Origin: Desulfosporosinus sp.
GTDB lineage: Bacteria; Bacillota; Desulfitobacteriia; Desulfitobacteriales; Desulfitobacteriaceae
Assembly: GCA_031292055.1 (NCBI GenBank)
Contig: JARLHV010000064.1
Span: 1 to 57,386 of the forward strand
Reading direction: 5' to 3'
Length of the DNA stretch: 57,386 nt
Every line of letters begins with the position of its first letter. Positions within the stretch are counted from its first letter, which is position 1. The notes beneath the pieces were generated by a model. That model did no database searches and was not told where the DNA came from. It saw only the letters and a program-made list of their open reading frames with translations. The translations under genes and the position numbers were made by a program. Positions 25,872 to 33,850 of the stretch are shown here, piece by piece.

Positions 25872-26876
25872 ATGAAAAAAAGGGTTATACTCGTACTTAG
25901 CTTACTGTTCCTGGGAATCTCCCTAGTACTCTCCGGCTGTAGTAATCAAACAGAACTCACTAAGATTAAACTCTCTGAGGTCACACATTCCATTTTCTAT
26001 GCACCGCAATATGTAGCTCTGACCCAAGGATTTTTTAAGGAAGAAGGACTCGCTATTGAGCTTTCGAATGGTCAGGGAGCAGACAAGGTCATGACCTCAG
26101 TCTTGTCCGGTCAGGTTGACATTGGTTTTGCTGGACCTGAAGCGAGCGTCTACGTTTATAACGAAGGCAAAGAAGATAATAGTGTCGTCTTTGCTCAACT
26201 CACGAACGGAGATGGCACATTTCTAATGGGTAGGAAGCCCAATCCCAACTTTAAATGGAGTGACCTTAAAGGGAAAAGTATTATTGGTGGACGAAAGGGT
26301 GGCATGCCTGCCATTGTACTCCAGTATATATTGAGTAAAAATGGTCTTACCGTAGGAAAAGATGTTTTCATCGATACTACGATGCAATATGCTGCCATGC
26401 CGGGTGCCTTTATCGGCGGCCAAGGGGACTATGTTATTATTTTTGAGCCTACGGCCTCAAGCATGCAGAAAGAGGGCAAAGCGTACATCGTAGCTTCTCT
26501 AGGTAAAGAGAGTGGTGAAGTTCCCTATACAGCTTATTTTGCCAAGAAAAGTACGATTGAAAAAAATCCCGATCTTATTCAGAAGTTTACTGATGCAATC
26601 TACAAGGGTCAGCGTTGGGTTGCAAGTCATACTCCTGAAGAAATTGCCAAGGCTATCAAACCTCAATTCCCAGAGGAAAATGATGATATTCTGGTGAGTG
26701 CTGTCCAACGTTATAAAGACCAGAACACCTGGAAAATAGACCCTGTCCTCCAAGCCAAGGATTTCTACCTCTTGCAACAAATCATTAAAGATGCAGGAGA
26801 GCTGGATAAAGTTGCTCCTTATGAAAAAGTGGTAACAAGTAAATTTGGAGAAACCGCGATAAGGAAGCTTAAATAA
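25872..26876 (+). CDS. ABC transporter substrate-binding lipoprotein (NMT1/ThiY-like)
   Basis: The 334-aa protein has a lipoprotein signal (basic start, LVLSLLFLGISLVLSGC, lipobox Cys at about residue 21). An NMT1/TauA-like binding fold follows, with HSIFYAPQYVALTQGFFKEEGL and the GADKVMTSVLSGQVDIGFAG motif typical of nitrate/sulfonate/thiamine-precursor binders. An ATG at 25863 abuts the GAGGAGG site, so the ATG at 25872 is preferred. The ligand is not determined: no TPP riboswitch or sulfonate genes are adjacent, but the downstream nitrilase gene could hint at an amide or nitrogen compound. Confidence 0.9.
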   Translation: MKKRVILVLSLLFLGISLVLSGCSNQTELTKIKLSEVTHSIFYAPQYVALTQGFFKEEGLAIELSNGQGADKVMTSVLSGQVDIGFAGPEASVYVYNEGKEDNSVVFAQLTNGDGTFLMGRKPNPNFKWSDLKGKSIIGGRKGGMPAIVLQYILSKNGLTVGKDVFIDTTMQYAAMPGAFIGGQGDYVIIFEPTASSMQKEGKAYIVASLGKESGEVPYTAYFAKKSTIEKNPDLIQKFTDAIYKGQRWVASHTPEEIAKAIKPQFPEENDDILVSAVQRYKDQNTWKIDPVLQAKDFYLLQQIIKDAGELDKVAPYEKVVTSKFGETAIRKLK

Positions 26877-26879
26877 AGA

Positions 26880-26901
26880 ACCCCCACTTAAAGAAGTGGG
26901 C
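26880..26901. repeat. short hairpin after the ABC operon
   Basis: CCCACTT-AAAG-AAGTGGG forms a compact perfect hairpin just after the binding-protein stop, without a T-run. It resembles foldback ends of IS200/IS605-type elements as well as simple transcript-end hairpins; no transposase is nearby. Confidence 0.4.
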
Positions 26902-26993
26902 ATCTCAGAATTAATAAAAAGGCCAAAGGGTTTAGGCACCAAGTACGACTTGGACTCTGGCGTTTCACAATGGTATACTGAATAAGAGTTTTA

Positions 26994-27025
26994 AGAGCCT
27001 GCAACCGTAAAGCGTTGCAGGCTCT
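26994..27025 (+). terminator. hairpin terminator upstream of the nitrilase gene
   Basis: AGAGCCTGCAAC and GTTGCAGGCTCT form a perfect 12-bp stem with an 8-base loop. The following sequence is AT-rich but lacks a T-run. Confidence 0.6.
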
Positions 27026-27086
27026 GAATTATCACAATCAATGTGTGCAACTCATAGCAATAATGGATAGGGAAAGGTTGGTTAAC

Positions 27087-27887
27087 TTGACTGTGAGTAC
27101 ATTAAAAGTAGCTGTCATTCAAATGGATGTGGCCCTTGGCGTACCCGATGTAAACCTATCTAAAATGGAAAAACTGGTACGCAAAGCTGCCCAAAATAAG
27201 CCTGATATCATCGTTTTGCCCGAAACATGGAATACAGGGTACTTTCCTCTAAATATTACTGAGCAGGCTGCAGCTGCGGGGGAAAAAGCTGTTAAAAAAA
27301 TGAGTGAGCTCGCTAAGGAGCTACGAATTTATTTGGTAGGAGGATCAATCTCTGAAGTGGATAATGAGCAGGTTGTTAATACTGCTAAAGTCTTTAATCG
27401 CCGGGGCCTAGAAATAGCAAGCTACCAGAAGATTCATTTATTTTCACCAGGAGACGAAAATAAATTCTATACTGAGGGGAACAAAGTTGTTACTTTCGCT
27501 ATAGAAGGTCATATTTGTGGAGTCATTATTTGTTATGATCTAAGGTTCCCCGAACTCATTCGGCGGCTAGCTCTCGATGGTATGGAAATACTCTTTATAC
27601 CCGCGGAATGGCCTCATCCAAGATTAGAGCATTGGCGGACGTTGCAAAAGGCTAGAGCAATTGAGAATCAGATTTTTGTTATCAGTTGTAATGGAGTAGG
27701 CCTAGGCAACGGCGTTAAATTTTGCGGTCATTCAAGTGTTATTAGCCCTTGGGGAGAAATAATGCAGGAGGCTGAGGAAGAAGAGGGGATTTTCCAAATA
27801 GAGCTGAGTACAGATACTATAAGTGAAGTGCGTCAGAAAATTCCAGTTTTTGTGGATCGCAGATACTCATATTATCAACTTTTCTAA
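27087..27887 (+). CDS. carbon-nitrogen hydrolase, omega-amidase-like (Nit2/MtnU family)
   Basis: This nitrilase-superfamily enzyme of about 266 aa has the full catalytic triad: Glu46 in LPETWNTGY, Lys115 in YQKIHLF and Cys149 in ICYDLRFPE. The closest functional group is omega-amidase / 2-oxoglutaramate or 2-oxosuccinamate amidase (Nit2, MtnU), which clears the ketoacid amides left by glutamine or asparagine transamination. Several longer starts are possible, but AAAGG nine bases before the TTG at 27087 yields the canonical N-terminus MTVSTLKVAVIQMD. It is monocistronic, after the ABC importer. Confidence 0.88.
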   Translation: MTVSTLKVAVIQMDVALGVPDVNLSKMEKLVRKAAQNKPDIIVLPETWNTGYFPLNITEQAAAAGEKAVKKMSELAKELRIYLVGGSISEVDNEQVVNTAKVFNRRGLEIASYQKIHLFSPGDENKFYTEGNKVVTFAIEGHICGVIICYDLRFPELIRRLALDGMEILFIPAEWPHPRLEHWRTLQKARAIENQIFVISCNGVGLGNGVKFCGHSSVISPWGEIMQEAEEEEGIFQIELSTDTISEVRQKIPVFVDRRYSYYQLF

Positions 27888-27921
27888 CTCTAACTCGACC
27901 CACCATTGTCAGATAGTCTTT

Positions 27922-27950
27922 TTGTTAGTCTAGAGTGTCTCTGATATAAT
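27922..27950 (+). promoter_or_regulatory. sigma-A-type promoter of ytxJ
   Basis: TTGTTA (27922-27927) and TATAAT (27945-27950) are separated by exactly 17 bp, and TG precedes the -10 (TGATATAAT). It lies 32 bp before the ytxJ start. Confidence 0.75.
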
Positions 27951-27981
27951 CAAGTAAACCTAAAAAGGAGTGGTAACAACA

Positions 27982-28335
27982 ATGGCTGAATTCAAGGAAA
28001 TTACATGTTCTCAAGACTTTAAAGATATTTTGGCTGAGTCTTGTCAACGCAAGATCATACTTTTCAAACATAGTACAACCTGCCCTATCAGCGCACGTGC
28101 TTGGCAGGAGGTGCAGAATTTTATTCGAGATAGTTCGAATGAAGTTCTGGTGGCAATGCTCAAAGTGATCGAGTCCCGCCCAGTGTGCAACCAAGTGGCT
28201 GAGGAGTTGGGGGTCAAGCATCAGTCTCCGCAAGTGCTTCTTTTAAGTAATCAGAAGGTTTTGTGGCACACTTCCCACCAATCAGTGACTTTGAATAGAA
28301 TTAAGCAAGCCTTGGATGGAAATTTAGTCCTTTAA
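27982..28335 (+). CDS. ytxJ: YtxJ-family monothiol (bacillithiol-system) protein
   Basis: The 117-aa thioredoxin-like protein has the YtxJ hallmark FKHSTTCPISARAW, in which the single Cys of TCPIS replaces the CxxC of thioredoxins. Family members are linked to bacillithiol redox chemistry in Firmicutes, probably as monothiol glutaredoxin-like proteins. The second conserved element, RPVCNQVAEELGVKHQSPQVLLL, carries the cis-Pro region. AAAAAGGAG lies about 12 bases before the ATG; a GTG abutting the site is rejected. It lies near a small zinc-ribbon gene in the same direction. Confidence 0.88.
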   Translation: MAEFKEITCSQDFKDILAESCQRKIILFKHSTTCPISARAWQEVQNFIRDSSNEVLVAMLKVIESRPVCNQVAEELGVKHQSPQVLLLSNQKVLWHTSHQSVTLNRIKQALDGNLVL

Positions 28336-28437
28336 TCTGAGTTTTCAAGCAATTTTTCTTGCATAAATCGGCTAATTTGGGGGTAATTTAAACAAGTCTA
28401 ATATATCAGCAAGTTGAACTTGAGAGAGGAGCTTATG

Positions 28438-28584
28438 ATGGCTAAATGCAAAAAGTGTGGAGTTGAAGTTGCACATGAGGATTTATATGAAGATCGTGGT
28501 TTGCAGGTCTGCGAAGATTGTAAGATGAAGAATGCTGTGTCTCCTCCAGAGTCCTGTGCTAACACGAAAAATATGATAAAGTGA
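28438..28584 (+). CDS. zinc-ribbon micro-protein
   Basis: The 48-aa product begins MAKCKKCGVEVAHEDLYEDRG and continues with QVCEDCKMKN, giving a CxxC...CxxC metal-binding knuckle spaced about 23 residues apart. An additional Cys lies near the C-terminus. AGGAG lies 6 bases before the second of two adjacent ATGs. Single zinc ribbons of this size often bind nucleic acid or act as small adaptors; no specific role is known to me. It lies about 100 bp after ytxJ and before a terminator, so the two could form one transcript. Confidence 0.72.
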   Translation: MAKCKKCGVEVAHEDLYEDRGLQVCEDCKMKNAVSPPESCANTKNMIK

Positions 28585-28705
28585 CAAATTCTAAGGCAAT
28601 CACCCGAACTAACGAGCGCCCATTTCCTTTGTGCGGTCGGAATTTTTATGAGCGCCTGACGTTTCGTCATTTCTAACCTGCCATCACAGAAGTATACGAT
28701 GGACA

Positions 28706-28743
28706 AAAATTACCAGATCGTTTTTGACGGTCTGGTAATTTTT
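28706..28743 (+). terminator. terminator of the ytxJ / zinc-ribbon region
   Basis: AAAATTACCAGA pairs with TCTGGTAATTTT with additional CG-T pairing inside, and Ts follow. Confidence 0.8.
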
Positions 28744-28870
28744 ATTTCTTACGGGAAAATACAAATATTTCTGATGCTTTTGCAGGAATCTTCAGGAAAA
28801 TCCCGAATCTCAGCAAAAAGAATTATATTCCAGAGAGATGGCAACAATTTGTAATAGGAGGAGTATTTCC

Positions 28871-29254
28871 ATGGAAATTCGGGTTTATTACGAAGATACT
28901 GACGCAGCTGGGGTGGTTTATTACTCGAATTATCTGAAGTATTTTGAAAGAGGACGGACCGAATACCTTCGTGACCGAAGGGTTTCGGTTGGGGAAATGG
29001 CCCGTCGAGGTTTTGTCTTTCCTGTTGTGCACTTGGAGATTGATTATCGCGCGCCAGCTTGGCATGATGATTTGCTCAAAGTGGAAACAGTCGTGCTTGA
29101 GATTAGAAAATCCTCTTTTACCCTTGCCCAACAGGTGCTACGGGCCGTTGACGGAAAGCTACTCGTGGACGGTAAAGTGATATTGGCCTGTGTCGGGCCA
29201 GGTATGAAACCCCAAAGGTTGCCTGAGGAGATCATACAGGCCATTAAAGAATAA
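28871..29254 (+). CDS. ybgC: YbgC-type acyl-CoA thioesterase
   Basis: The 127-aa hotdog-fold thioesterase carries the 4HBT/YbgC signature VYYEDTDAAGVVYYSNYLKYFERGR, with the catalytic Asp in the DAAG turn. It then has DYRAPAWHDD and a final strand KVILACVG. It hydrolyses acyl-CoA esters, perhaps in lipid metabolism; the Tol-Pal context of Proteobacteria is absent here. AGGAGG precedes the ATG at 28871; an upstream in-frame start at 28838 lacks a site. Confidence 0.9.
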   Translation: MEIRVYYEDTDAAGVVYYSNYLKYFERGRTEYLRDRRVSVGEMARRGFVFPVVHLEIDYRAPAWHDDLLKVETVVLEIRKSSFTLAQQVLRAVDGKLLVDGKVILACVGPGMKPQRLPEEIIQAIKE

Positions 29255-29315
29255 AACGCCGTTTGTCAATTGCAGTTCCAGCATAACTACTAATAAGTTG
29301 GACAGGAGGACAATA

Positions 29316-29906
29316 ATGAATGGCCCGTATTTAAATTTCCGAGAGTTACAGTTGCACGAACATGAAGGCAAAGATTATCAGATAATGGCTAGTTGTAATT
29401 GGCATAGAGTCCTAATTATAGCCCCTCACGGTGGGAAAATCGAATACTTCAGCTCTCAAATTTGCAAATGGATAGCAGGCGAAGATTTTGCATGGTATTC
29501 TTTTGAAGGCATAACCAACGGAGATAACAGAAGGCTTCATATTACTAGTCATAATTTTGATGAACCTCGGGTACTTCAAGCCCTTCAGGAAGCGTATACA
29601 GTGGTGACAATTCACGGACTAAAAAATTCTAGCGATGAATTCCTAATGATTGGTGGTTTAGATTCTGCATTTGGTACTGACTTGCAAATTGCTCTTCAAA
29701 ACCATGGTTTTATTGTAAAAGAAAGCGAGCAAGGATATCGCGGTGAAAGGACCACAAATATCTGCAATCGTGGCTGTACCGGTAAAGGGGTTCAATTGGA
29801 AATAAGTTTTGCTCTGAGAAAAAGAATTTTTGCAGATGCGGAATGCAGAACTCGATTTATTGACACGATTAGATCACTAATTAAAGCTCGTATGTTCAAA
29901 GAGTGA
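29316..29906 (+). CDS. poly-gamma-glutamate hydrolase family protein (DUF867)
   Basis: The 196-aa zinc enzyme belongs to the PghP-like family first known from phages of capsule-forming Bacillus. Conserved elements are YLNFRELQLHE, the zinc and catalytic segment IAPHGGKIE, the SHNFDEPRVL strand, VVTIHGL (zinc His) and QLEISFALR (catalytic Glu). It would cleave gamma-linked glutamate chains, either in self-made polymer or peptidoglycan-like material. An AGGAGG site precedes the ATG at 29316. No signal peptide is visible, so the site of action is unclear. Confidence 0.9.
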   Translation: MNGPYLNFRELQLHEHEGKDYQIMASCNWHRVLIIAPHGGKIEYFSSQICKWIAGEDFAWYSFEGITNGDNRRLHITSHNFDEPRVLQALQEAYTVVTIHGLKNSSDEFLMIGGLDSAFGTDLQIALQNHGFIVKESEQGYRGERTTNICNRGCTGKGVQLEISFALRKRIFADAECRTRFIDTIRSLIKARMFKE

Positions 29907-29963
29907 AAAAGCCACTGGCAAGCAGCCTGAATTTACGAGGAGATCGTTTGATACAGAGAAAGA

Positions 29964-30003
29964 TAAAACGCGGTCAAGGCTAAATTATCTTGACCAGCGT
30001 TTT
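29964..30003 (+). terminator. terminator of the poly-gamma-glutamate hydrolase gene
   Basis: AAAACGC-GGTCAAG pairs with CTTGACC-GCGTTTT with a one-base bulge, ending in Ts. Confidence 0.75.
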
Positions 30004-30122
30004 GGGTATCCAGGGTAAAACGTTGTTTAATAGTTTATCAGTAATTTTTTAATACTGCGCATTTGCATTGAGTTCGCTTATGCTTATCTTTGACTCTATT
30101 GCCTTTATAGGTGGATAGTATA

Positions 30123-30263
30123 CTAATACCATCCTCCGTAGGGATACGGTGCATAGGGATAGGGATAAGGATAGGGGTAGGCAGAAGGGTAATAGCGAGG
30201 CCTCGCTACAGTAGCCCCTAAACCAAACCCCAGAGCTAGGGGCAGAAATCCAAAACCAAACAT
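30123..30263 (-). CDS. Tyr/Pro-rich micro-protein (coat-like)
   Basis: The 46-aa product has a short glycine-rich hydrophobic start (MFGFGFLPLALGFGLGATVA) and a tail made of YPYPYPYPYAPYPYGG repeats. AAAAGGAG lies 8-9 bases before the ATG. Such Pro-Tyr repeats are typical of spore-coat or surface micro-proteins. It lies downstream of two YjcZ-like micro-genes on the same strand and probably belongs to the same sporulation transcript. Confidence 0.7.
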   Translation of the reverse strand: MFGFGFLPLALGFGLGATVARPRYYPSAYPYPYPYPYAPYPYGGWY

Positions 30264-30308
30264 TAGATCAACTCCTTTTACCCTTCGTATATAATGAAGA
30301 ATCTATTT

Positions 30309-30473
30309 TTAGAAAATAACTCCTAAAGCAATGAGAATCAGAATTGCAATAGCAATAATTCCTACACCGACCCCAGCACCAACGCCGCCATAAGGTGCGG
30401 CGACAGGGGGAGGACAACATACAGGGGGAGGACAGCATGCGCCACCCATTCCACCATAACCCATTCCGTACAT
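30309..30473 (-). CDS. YjcZ-like sporulation micro-protein, Cys/Pro-rich
   Basis: This 54-aa peptide begins MYGMGYGGMGG, carries two CCPPPV repeats and a Gly-Ala-Val hinge, and ends in one transmembrane helix (GIIAIAILILIALGVIF) at the extreme C-terminus. YjcZ-family proteins of Bacillus share this layout and are made during sporulation. AAAGGTGG precedes the ATG. A near copy with a single CCPPPV lies at 53173-53316. Confidence 0.78.
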   Translation of the reverse strand: MYGMGYGGMGGACCPPPVCCPPPVAAPYGGVGAGVGVGIIAIAILILIALGVIF

Positions 30474-30494
30474 AAGAAGTTCCACCTTTCTAAA

Positions 30495-30617
30495 TTAGAA
30501 TACGATTCCCAGAGCAATGAGCAAAAGGATAATCACAACTACTGCAGCGATACCAGCACCAAAGCCAGGACCTGTTCCACAAGCTGCTCCATCAACACCA
30601 ACTCCACCGAATGCCAT
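30495..30617 (-). CDS. YjcZ-like sporulation micro-protein, Gly-rich
   Basis: The 40-aa product reads MAFGGVGVDGAACGTGPGFG followed by a C-terminal helix (AAVVVIILLLIALGIVF). Two ATGs lie behind AGGAGG; the second (30617) has proper spacing. It is the first gene of a minus-strand micro-operon, and its near twin lies at 53339-53455. Confidence 0.75.
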   Translation of the reverse strand: MAFGGVGVDGAACGTGPGFGAGIAAVVVIILLLIALGIVF

Positions 30618-30647
30618 TTGCATTTCCTCCTTTGTTAAGAGATACTA

Positions 30648-30674
30648 CATAATATGCTCGGGTTGGGATATATG
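30648..30674 (-). promoter_or_regulatory. conserved promoter-like element of the YjcZ micro-operon, sporulation-sigma type
   Basis: On the minus strand, CATAT is followed after 13 bp by CATATTATG, 31 bp upstream of the start codon. The same element with the same spacing and distance precedes the second micro-operon at 53.5 kb. The CATA-type -10 resembles sigma-E/sigma-K promoters. Confidence 0.55.
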
Positions 30675-30800
30675 GAACAATATGGAATTAAATACTCTGG
30701 AAGTTTGAAATAAAGAAAGAAATTTGCCGAGAAGAGAAATTATACTACCTAGATTTGGAGCGATGAGAAATGCGTTCAGTATGGGCTTTGTAGTCAGCCC

Positions 30801-30834
30801 GATAGGGCCGTGGTATTATACCTCCGGCCCTATT
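30801..30834. terminator. hairpin downstream of mntH
   Basis: GATAGGGCCG pairs with CGGCCCTAT across an AT-rich loop. No T-run is evident on the minus strand, so termination efficiency is uncertain. Confidence 0.45.
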
Positions 30835-30872
30835 GCTTATGCTTATTTTGCTACTTAAATCCAGGCGAGCAC

Positions 30873-32162
30873 TTATACGCTCCCAGTGAAAGTCAGGTAA
30901 ACCAGAACTGCATTTAAACCTAAAATAACACTAGTAATAATCCAACCGGCTACTTTAGTTGAACGGATGTTTACTAAGCTACCCATTAAATCTTTGCGAC
31001 TGGTGATTAGCAGCATCGGAATAATGGCAAATGGTAGGGCAAAACTCAAGGCGACTTGGCTCATTATTAGAGCATTCATGGGATTAACACCTAAAGCTAT
31101 AATAATTAAAGCCGGGGCCATCGTAACTAATCTCCGGATATTGACAGGGATACTCAAGCCAATGAAACCTTTCATAATAGTTTGCCCGGCCATAGTGCCC
31201 ACTGCTGACGATGACAATCCCGATGCCAGCAATGCCACCCCAAAAGCTCCGCTGGATAGTGTTCCTAGCAAAGGTTCTAATGATTTTTGTGCTTGTTCAA
31301 TCGTATCCACGACCATACCATTTTTGAAGAATACTGCCGCAGCTACAATTACCATAGCGGCATTGACAATAAACGCTATATTCATTGCAATGGTAATATC
31401 GATTCGCGCCATACGTAAATGTTTGCGTTTTTGCTCGTCAGTATGATCCTGTTGATTTCTGCATTGAACCAGTTGCGAGTGAAGATAGATTACGTGAGGC
31501 ATTACAGTTGCTCCGAGCATTCCAACGGCTATTAGGACAGCTGCGCCATTAGGAAGTGACGGAATTAACGTGTGGATACCTACCTGTGCCCAGTCCGGCT
31601 TAGCTAAAAACAATTCGATTGTATAAGCAATGGTTATGACAGCCACTAATGTGCCAATAATCCATTCGATTACCCTTTGCCCATATTTTTCCATGTACAC
31701 GATGAGGAACGTAAGGGCACCAATGATGAAACCCGCATAAATCATCGGAATTCCAAATAACAAATACAATCCTAATGTTCCTCCTAGAAATTCTGCCAAA
31801 TCTGTAGCCATAGCAGCGAGTTCCGCCTCAATCCAAAAGAACCAGTTAGTTTTGCGAGAGAATACTTTCGAACACATTTCCGGTAAATTGTGACCCGTAG
31901 CGATCCCTAATTTTGCAGACATACTTTGCAAAAAAATCGCCATTAAATTACTCCAAAGAACTACCCAAATCAGACTATAATTGAAGACTGAACCTCCACT
32001 GATATTTGTGGCAAAGTTGCCCGGATCGATGTAAGCAACACTTACTATAAACGCAGGACCTAGAAATCGGAGTATACTTCTTGCCTTTACCTGCCATGTC
32101 TCGTTTATTAATGGCATTGGTAATGTTAGAGATGTGCGAGATAAATTTAAACCTTCACTCAT
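30873..32162 (-). CDS. mntH: NRAMP-family divalent metal transporter (MntH-like)
   Basis: This 429-aa proton-coupled Mn2+/Fe2+ importer has about eleven membrane helices. The diagnostic metal-site motifs are present: DPGN in helix 1 (SVAYIDPGNFATNI) and MPH in helix 6 (GATVMPHVIYLHSQ). A GGAGGT site precedes the ATG. It is divergent from a DtxR/MntR-type regulator gene 183 bp away, which suggests metal-dependent control of this transporter. Confidence 0.95.
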   Translation of the reverse strand: MSEGLNLSRTSLTLPMPLINETWQVKARSILRFLGPAFIVSVAYIDPGNFATNISGGSVFNYSLIWVVLWSNLMAIFLQSMSAKLGIATGHNLPEMCSKVFSRKTNWFFWIEAELAAMATDLAEFLGGTLGLYLLFGIPMIYAGFIIGALTFLIVYMEKYGQRVIEWIIGTLVAVITIAYTIELFLAKPDWAQVGIHTLIPSLPNGAAVLIAVGMLGATVMPHVIYLHSQLVQCRNQQDHTDEQKRKHLRMARIDITIAMNIAFIVNAAMVIVAAAVFFKNGMVVDTIEQAQKSLEPLLGTLSSGAFGVALLASGLSSSAVGTMAGQTIMKGFIGLSIPVNIRRLVTMAPALIIIALGVNPMNALIMSQVALSFALPFAIIPMLLITSRKDLMGSLVNIRSTKVAGWIITSVILGLNAVLVYLTFTGSV

Positions 32163-32345
32163 TTTTATACCTCCAGTTTATGTTCATTAAAATAGAGTCA
32201 TCGAAGATGTGGAAAGAAGATACTGATATAACGAAACCAGCATACTTATAGGGTGAGAATAATTAATTTTTGGTTTATACTTCTTGATAGGGAATTCTTG
32301 ACTCACAATCTCATAGGGAACTAAGGTGAAGCAAAAGGAAGTGTC

Positions 32346-32762
32346 ATGATGCTAACACCCAGTTTGGAAGATTATTTAGAAGAAATATATCGATTTTCGT
32401 TATCTCTTGATATCGTCCGAGTAACGGACATCAGTAATAAGCTTAAAGTTGCTTTACCATCGGTTACTAAAGCACTCTATAAATTGAGAGATGAGGGTTA
32501 CATAAAGTATGAACGCTATGGAGAAATCAAGCTCACCGATAGGGGCAAAGAGTTTGGAGACTACTTAGTAACGAGAAACCAATTACTACAAGAGTTTCTT
32601 GCCCTAATATGTAGCAAATGTAACTTTGCCGATGAAGCCGAAGCTATGGAACACTATCTTTCAACTGCAACTATAGATGCCATCAAGACTCTGGTGGACT
32701 TCATAAAAAGCAACCCGTCCTGGCAACAAGCCTTTAACAATTTCATGGATCGAAACTATTAA
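32346..32762 (+). CDS. mntR: DtxR/MntR-family metal-responsive regulator
   Basis: The 138-aa protein has a winged-helix DNA-binding domain (SLEDYLEEIYRF...DISNKLKVALPSVTKALYKLRDEGYIKYERYG) and a dimerisation domain. The metal ligands Asp9, Glu12, Glu99, Glu102 and His103 align with B. subtilis MntR, but the residue matching MntR His77 is Asn78. A CxxC (Cys89, Cys92) has appeared nearby. It lacks the SH3-like domain of DtxR. AAAGGAAG precedes the ATG. Its target is probably the divergent mntH, but I could not find a clear operator in the gap. Confidence 0.88.
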   Translation: MMLTPSLEDYLEEIYRFSLSLDIVRVTDISNKLKVALPSVTKALYKLRDEGYIKYERYGEIKLTDRGKEFGDYLVTRNQLLQEFLALICSKCNFADEAEAMEHYLSTATIDAIKTLVDFIKSNPSWQQAFNNFMDRNY

Positions 32763-33190
32763 GAAAATTCGTCTCTAACTACGGATATGATAACCAAGGA
32801 ATGCAATTTGTTAGACCTCCTTATTCTCTTCTAACGGGTTAGCCGTAGCTAACTTGATTCTGAAATAAACTATGTAAGAAGATAAAAATTGCTACCAATC
32901 GCCGCTTTACAATATAATCCAAATAATCCGATTTTAGATTCCGATTGTCTAACCGGTTCTTATAAGTTAGGCTCCGTTACATAAAAGAGAGTGTATGATA
33001 TTTCCAGATAAGAAAAAAGCCATCGATAAAAAATCAGTGGCTTGTAATCGCTCAATCGCTCCGAGCAGCGTATTGACCATAATAACTATGTTGTTGTACT
33101 GTTACAATTGCCTTTTAAAATTATAGTAAGATTATAATAATAGTAGCACCAACATTCCCTAAGGATGTTGGTGCTACTATTGTTTATTAT
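32763..33190. other. gene-free stretch between convergent genes
   Basis: This 428-bp stretch holds a weak AAGCCA/TGGCTT hairpin at about 33017-33043 and a strong terminator at 33139-33181. No ORF with a ribosome site, RNA gene or repeat was found. Confidence 0.5.
33139..33181. terminator. long hairpin terminator between convergent genes
   Basis: AATAGTAGCACCAACAT (33139-33155) and ATGTTGGTGCTACTATT (33165-33181) form a perfect 17-bp stem. T-rich sequence follows in both directions. Confidence 0.8.
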
Positions 33191-33850
33191 TTAGCTTAAT
33201 GGCGGGAGGGAATCTATCTCTCCATTGATATATTGACCGAGCAGTTTTCCTGTTTGTGTAGCTTTTTCCCATACAGGTTGATTTTCCACAGCGACACAAT
33301 AGGCTGAAGAAGCCTTTATTTTTTCAGTAAACACATAAGGTATGCCACTGTTTTTGCAGCCATCACCGTAGCCACAGGTAAGACAAGGGACATTTCCCAC
33401 AATACTTAATTCTGCGACATGATGTATTCTTTCCATTGAAAATTCTTTAGCGATCGATTTAAGAGTTGCTTCCGTAGTTTCTTTGTGCAATCCTGAAATA
33501 ATAGTGACTGCGCATTTTTGCTCATTTAAACTATTTAGATGTCTCATTGACCAAAGCCTTTCTAAAAAAGCTTTGGAAAAGGCATCCAACATACCATAAG
33601 GGGTATAGCACCCTAACACCAACGCTTTGGCGTCCAGCAACTTTTTAGCCAATTCAGGAAAATCATCATCAACCTTGCAAATATTATCTTTTACACAAGC
33701 TTTACAGGCACGGCATGGTCCTACAACTAAATCGCTAAGTTTTACGAATTCATACTCTAATCCACTTGATTTCAATACTTGCATAACCAAGCGGTCGGTA
33801 TTACTGTTAGGCACAGGACTTCCGGATATACCCAATAGTTTGATGCCCAT
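33191..33850 (-). CDS. iron-sulfur flavoprotein / NADPH-dependent FMN reductase-like
   Basis: The 219-aa flavodoxin-fold protein starts MGIKLLGISGSPVPNSNTDRL with the FMN phosphate-binding loop. It carries a compact cysteine cluster, CRACKACVKDNIC (about residues 46-58), of the type that binds a [4Fe-4S] cluster in iron-sulfur flavoproteins of anaerobes. A second Cys group is seen in CLTCGYGDGC. GGGAGG precedes the ATG at 33850; an upstream in-frame start is not supported. Such proteins shuttle one- and two-electron carriers. It is next to a split-barrel flavin protein and the sulfite reductase operon. Confidence 0.88.
   Translation of the reverse strand: MGIKLLGISGSPVPNSNTDRLVMQVLKSSGLEYEFVKLSDLVVGPCRACKACVKDNICKVDDDFPELAKKLLDAKALVLGCYTPYGMLDAFSKAFLERLWSMRHLNSLNEQKCAVTIISGLHKETTEATLKSIAKEFSMERIHHVAELSIVGNVPCLTCGYGDGCKNSGIPYVFTEKIKASSAYCVAVENQPVWEKATQTGKLLGQYINGEIDSLPPLS

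Noticed and set aside
26880..26901. IS200/IS605 insertion.
   Set aside because: Only a short hairpin is seen, with no tnpA or tnpB homologue or remnant nearby.
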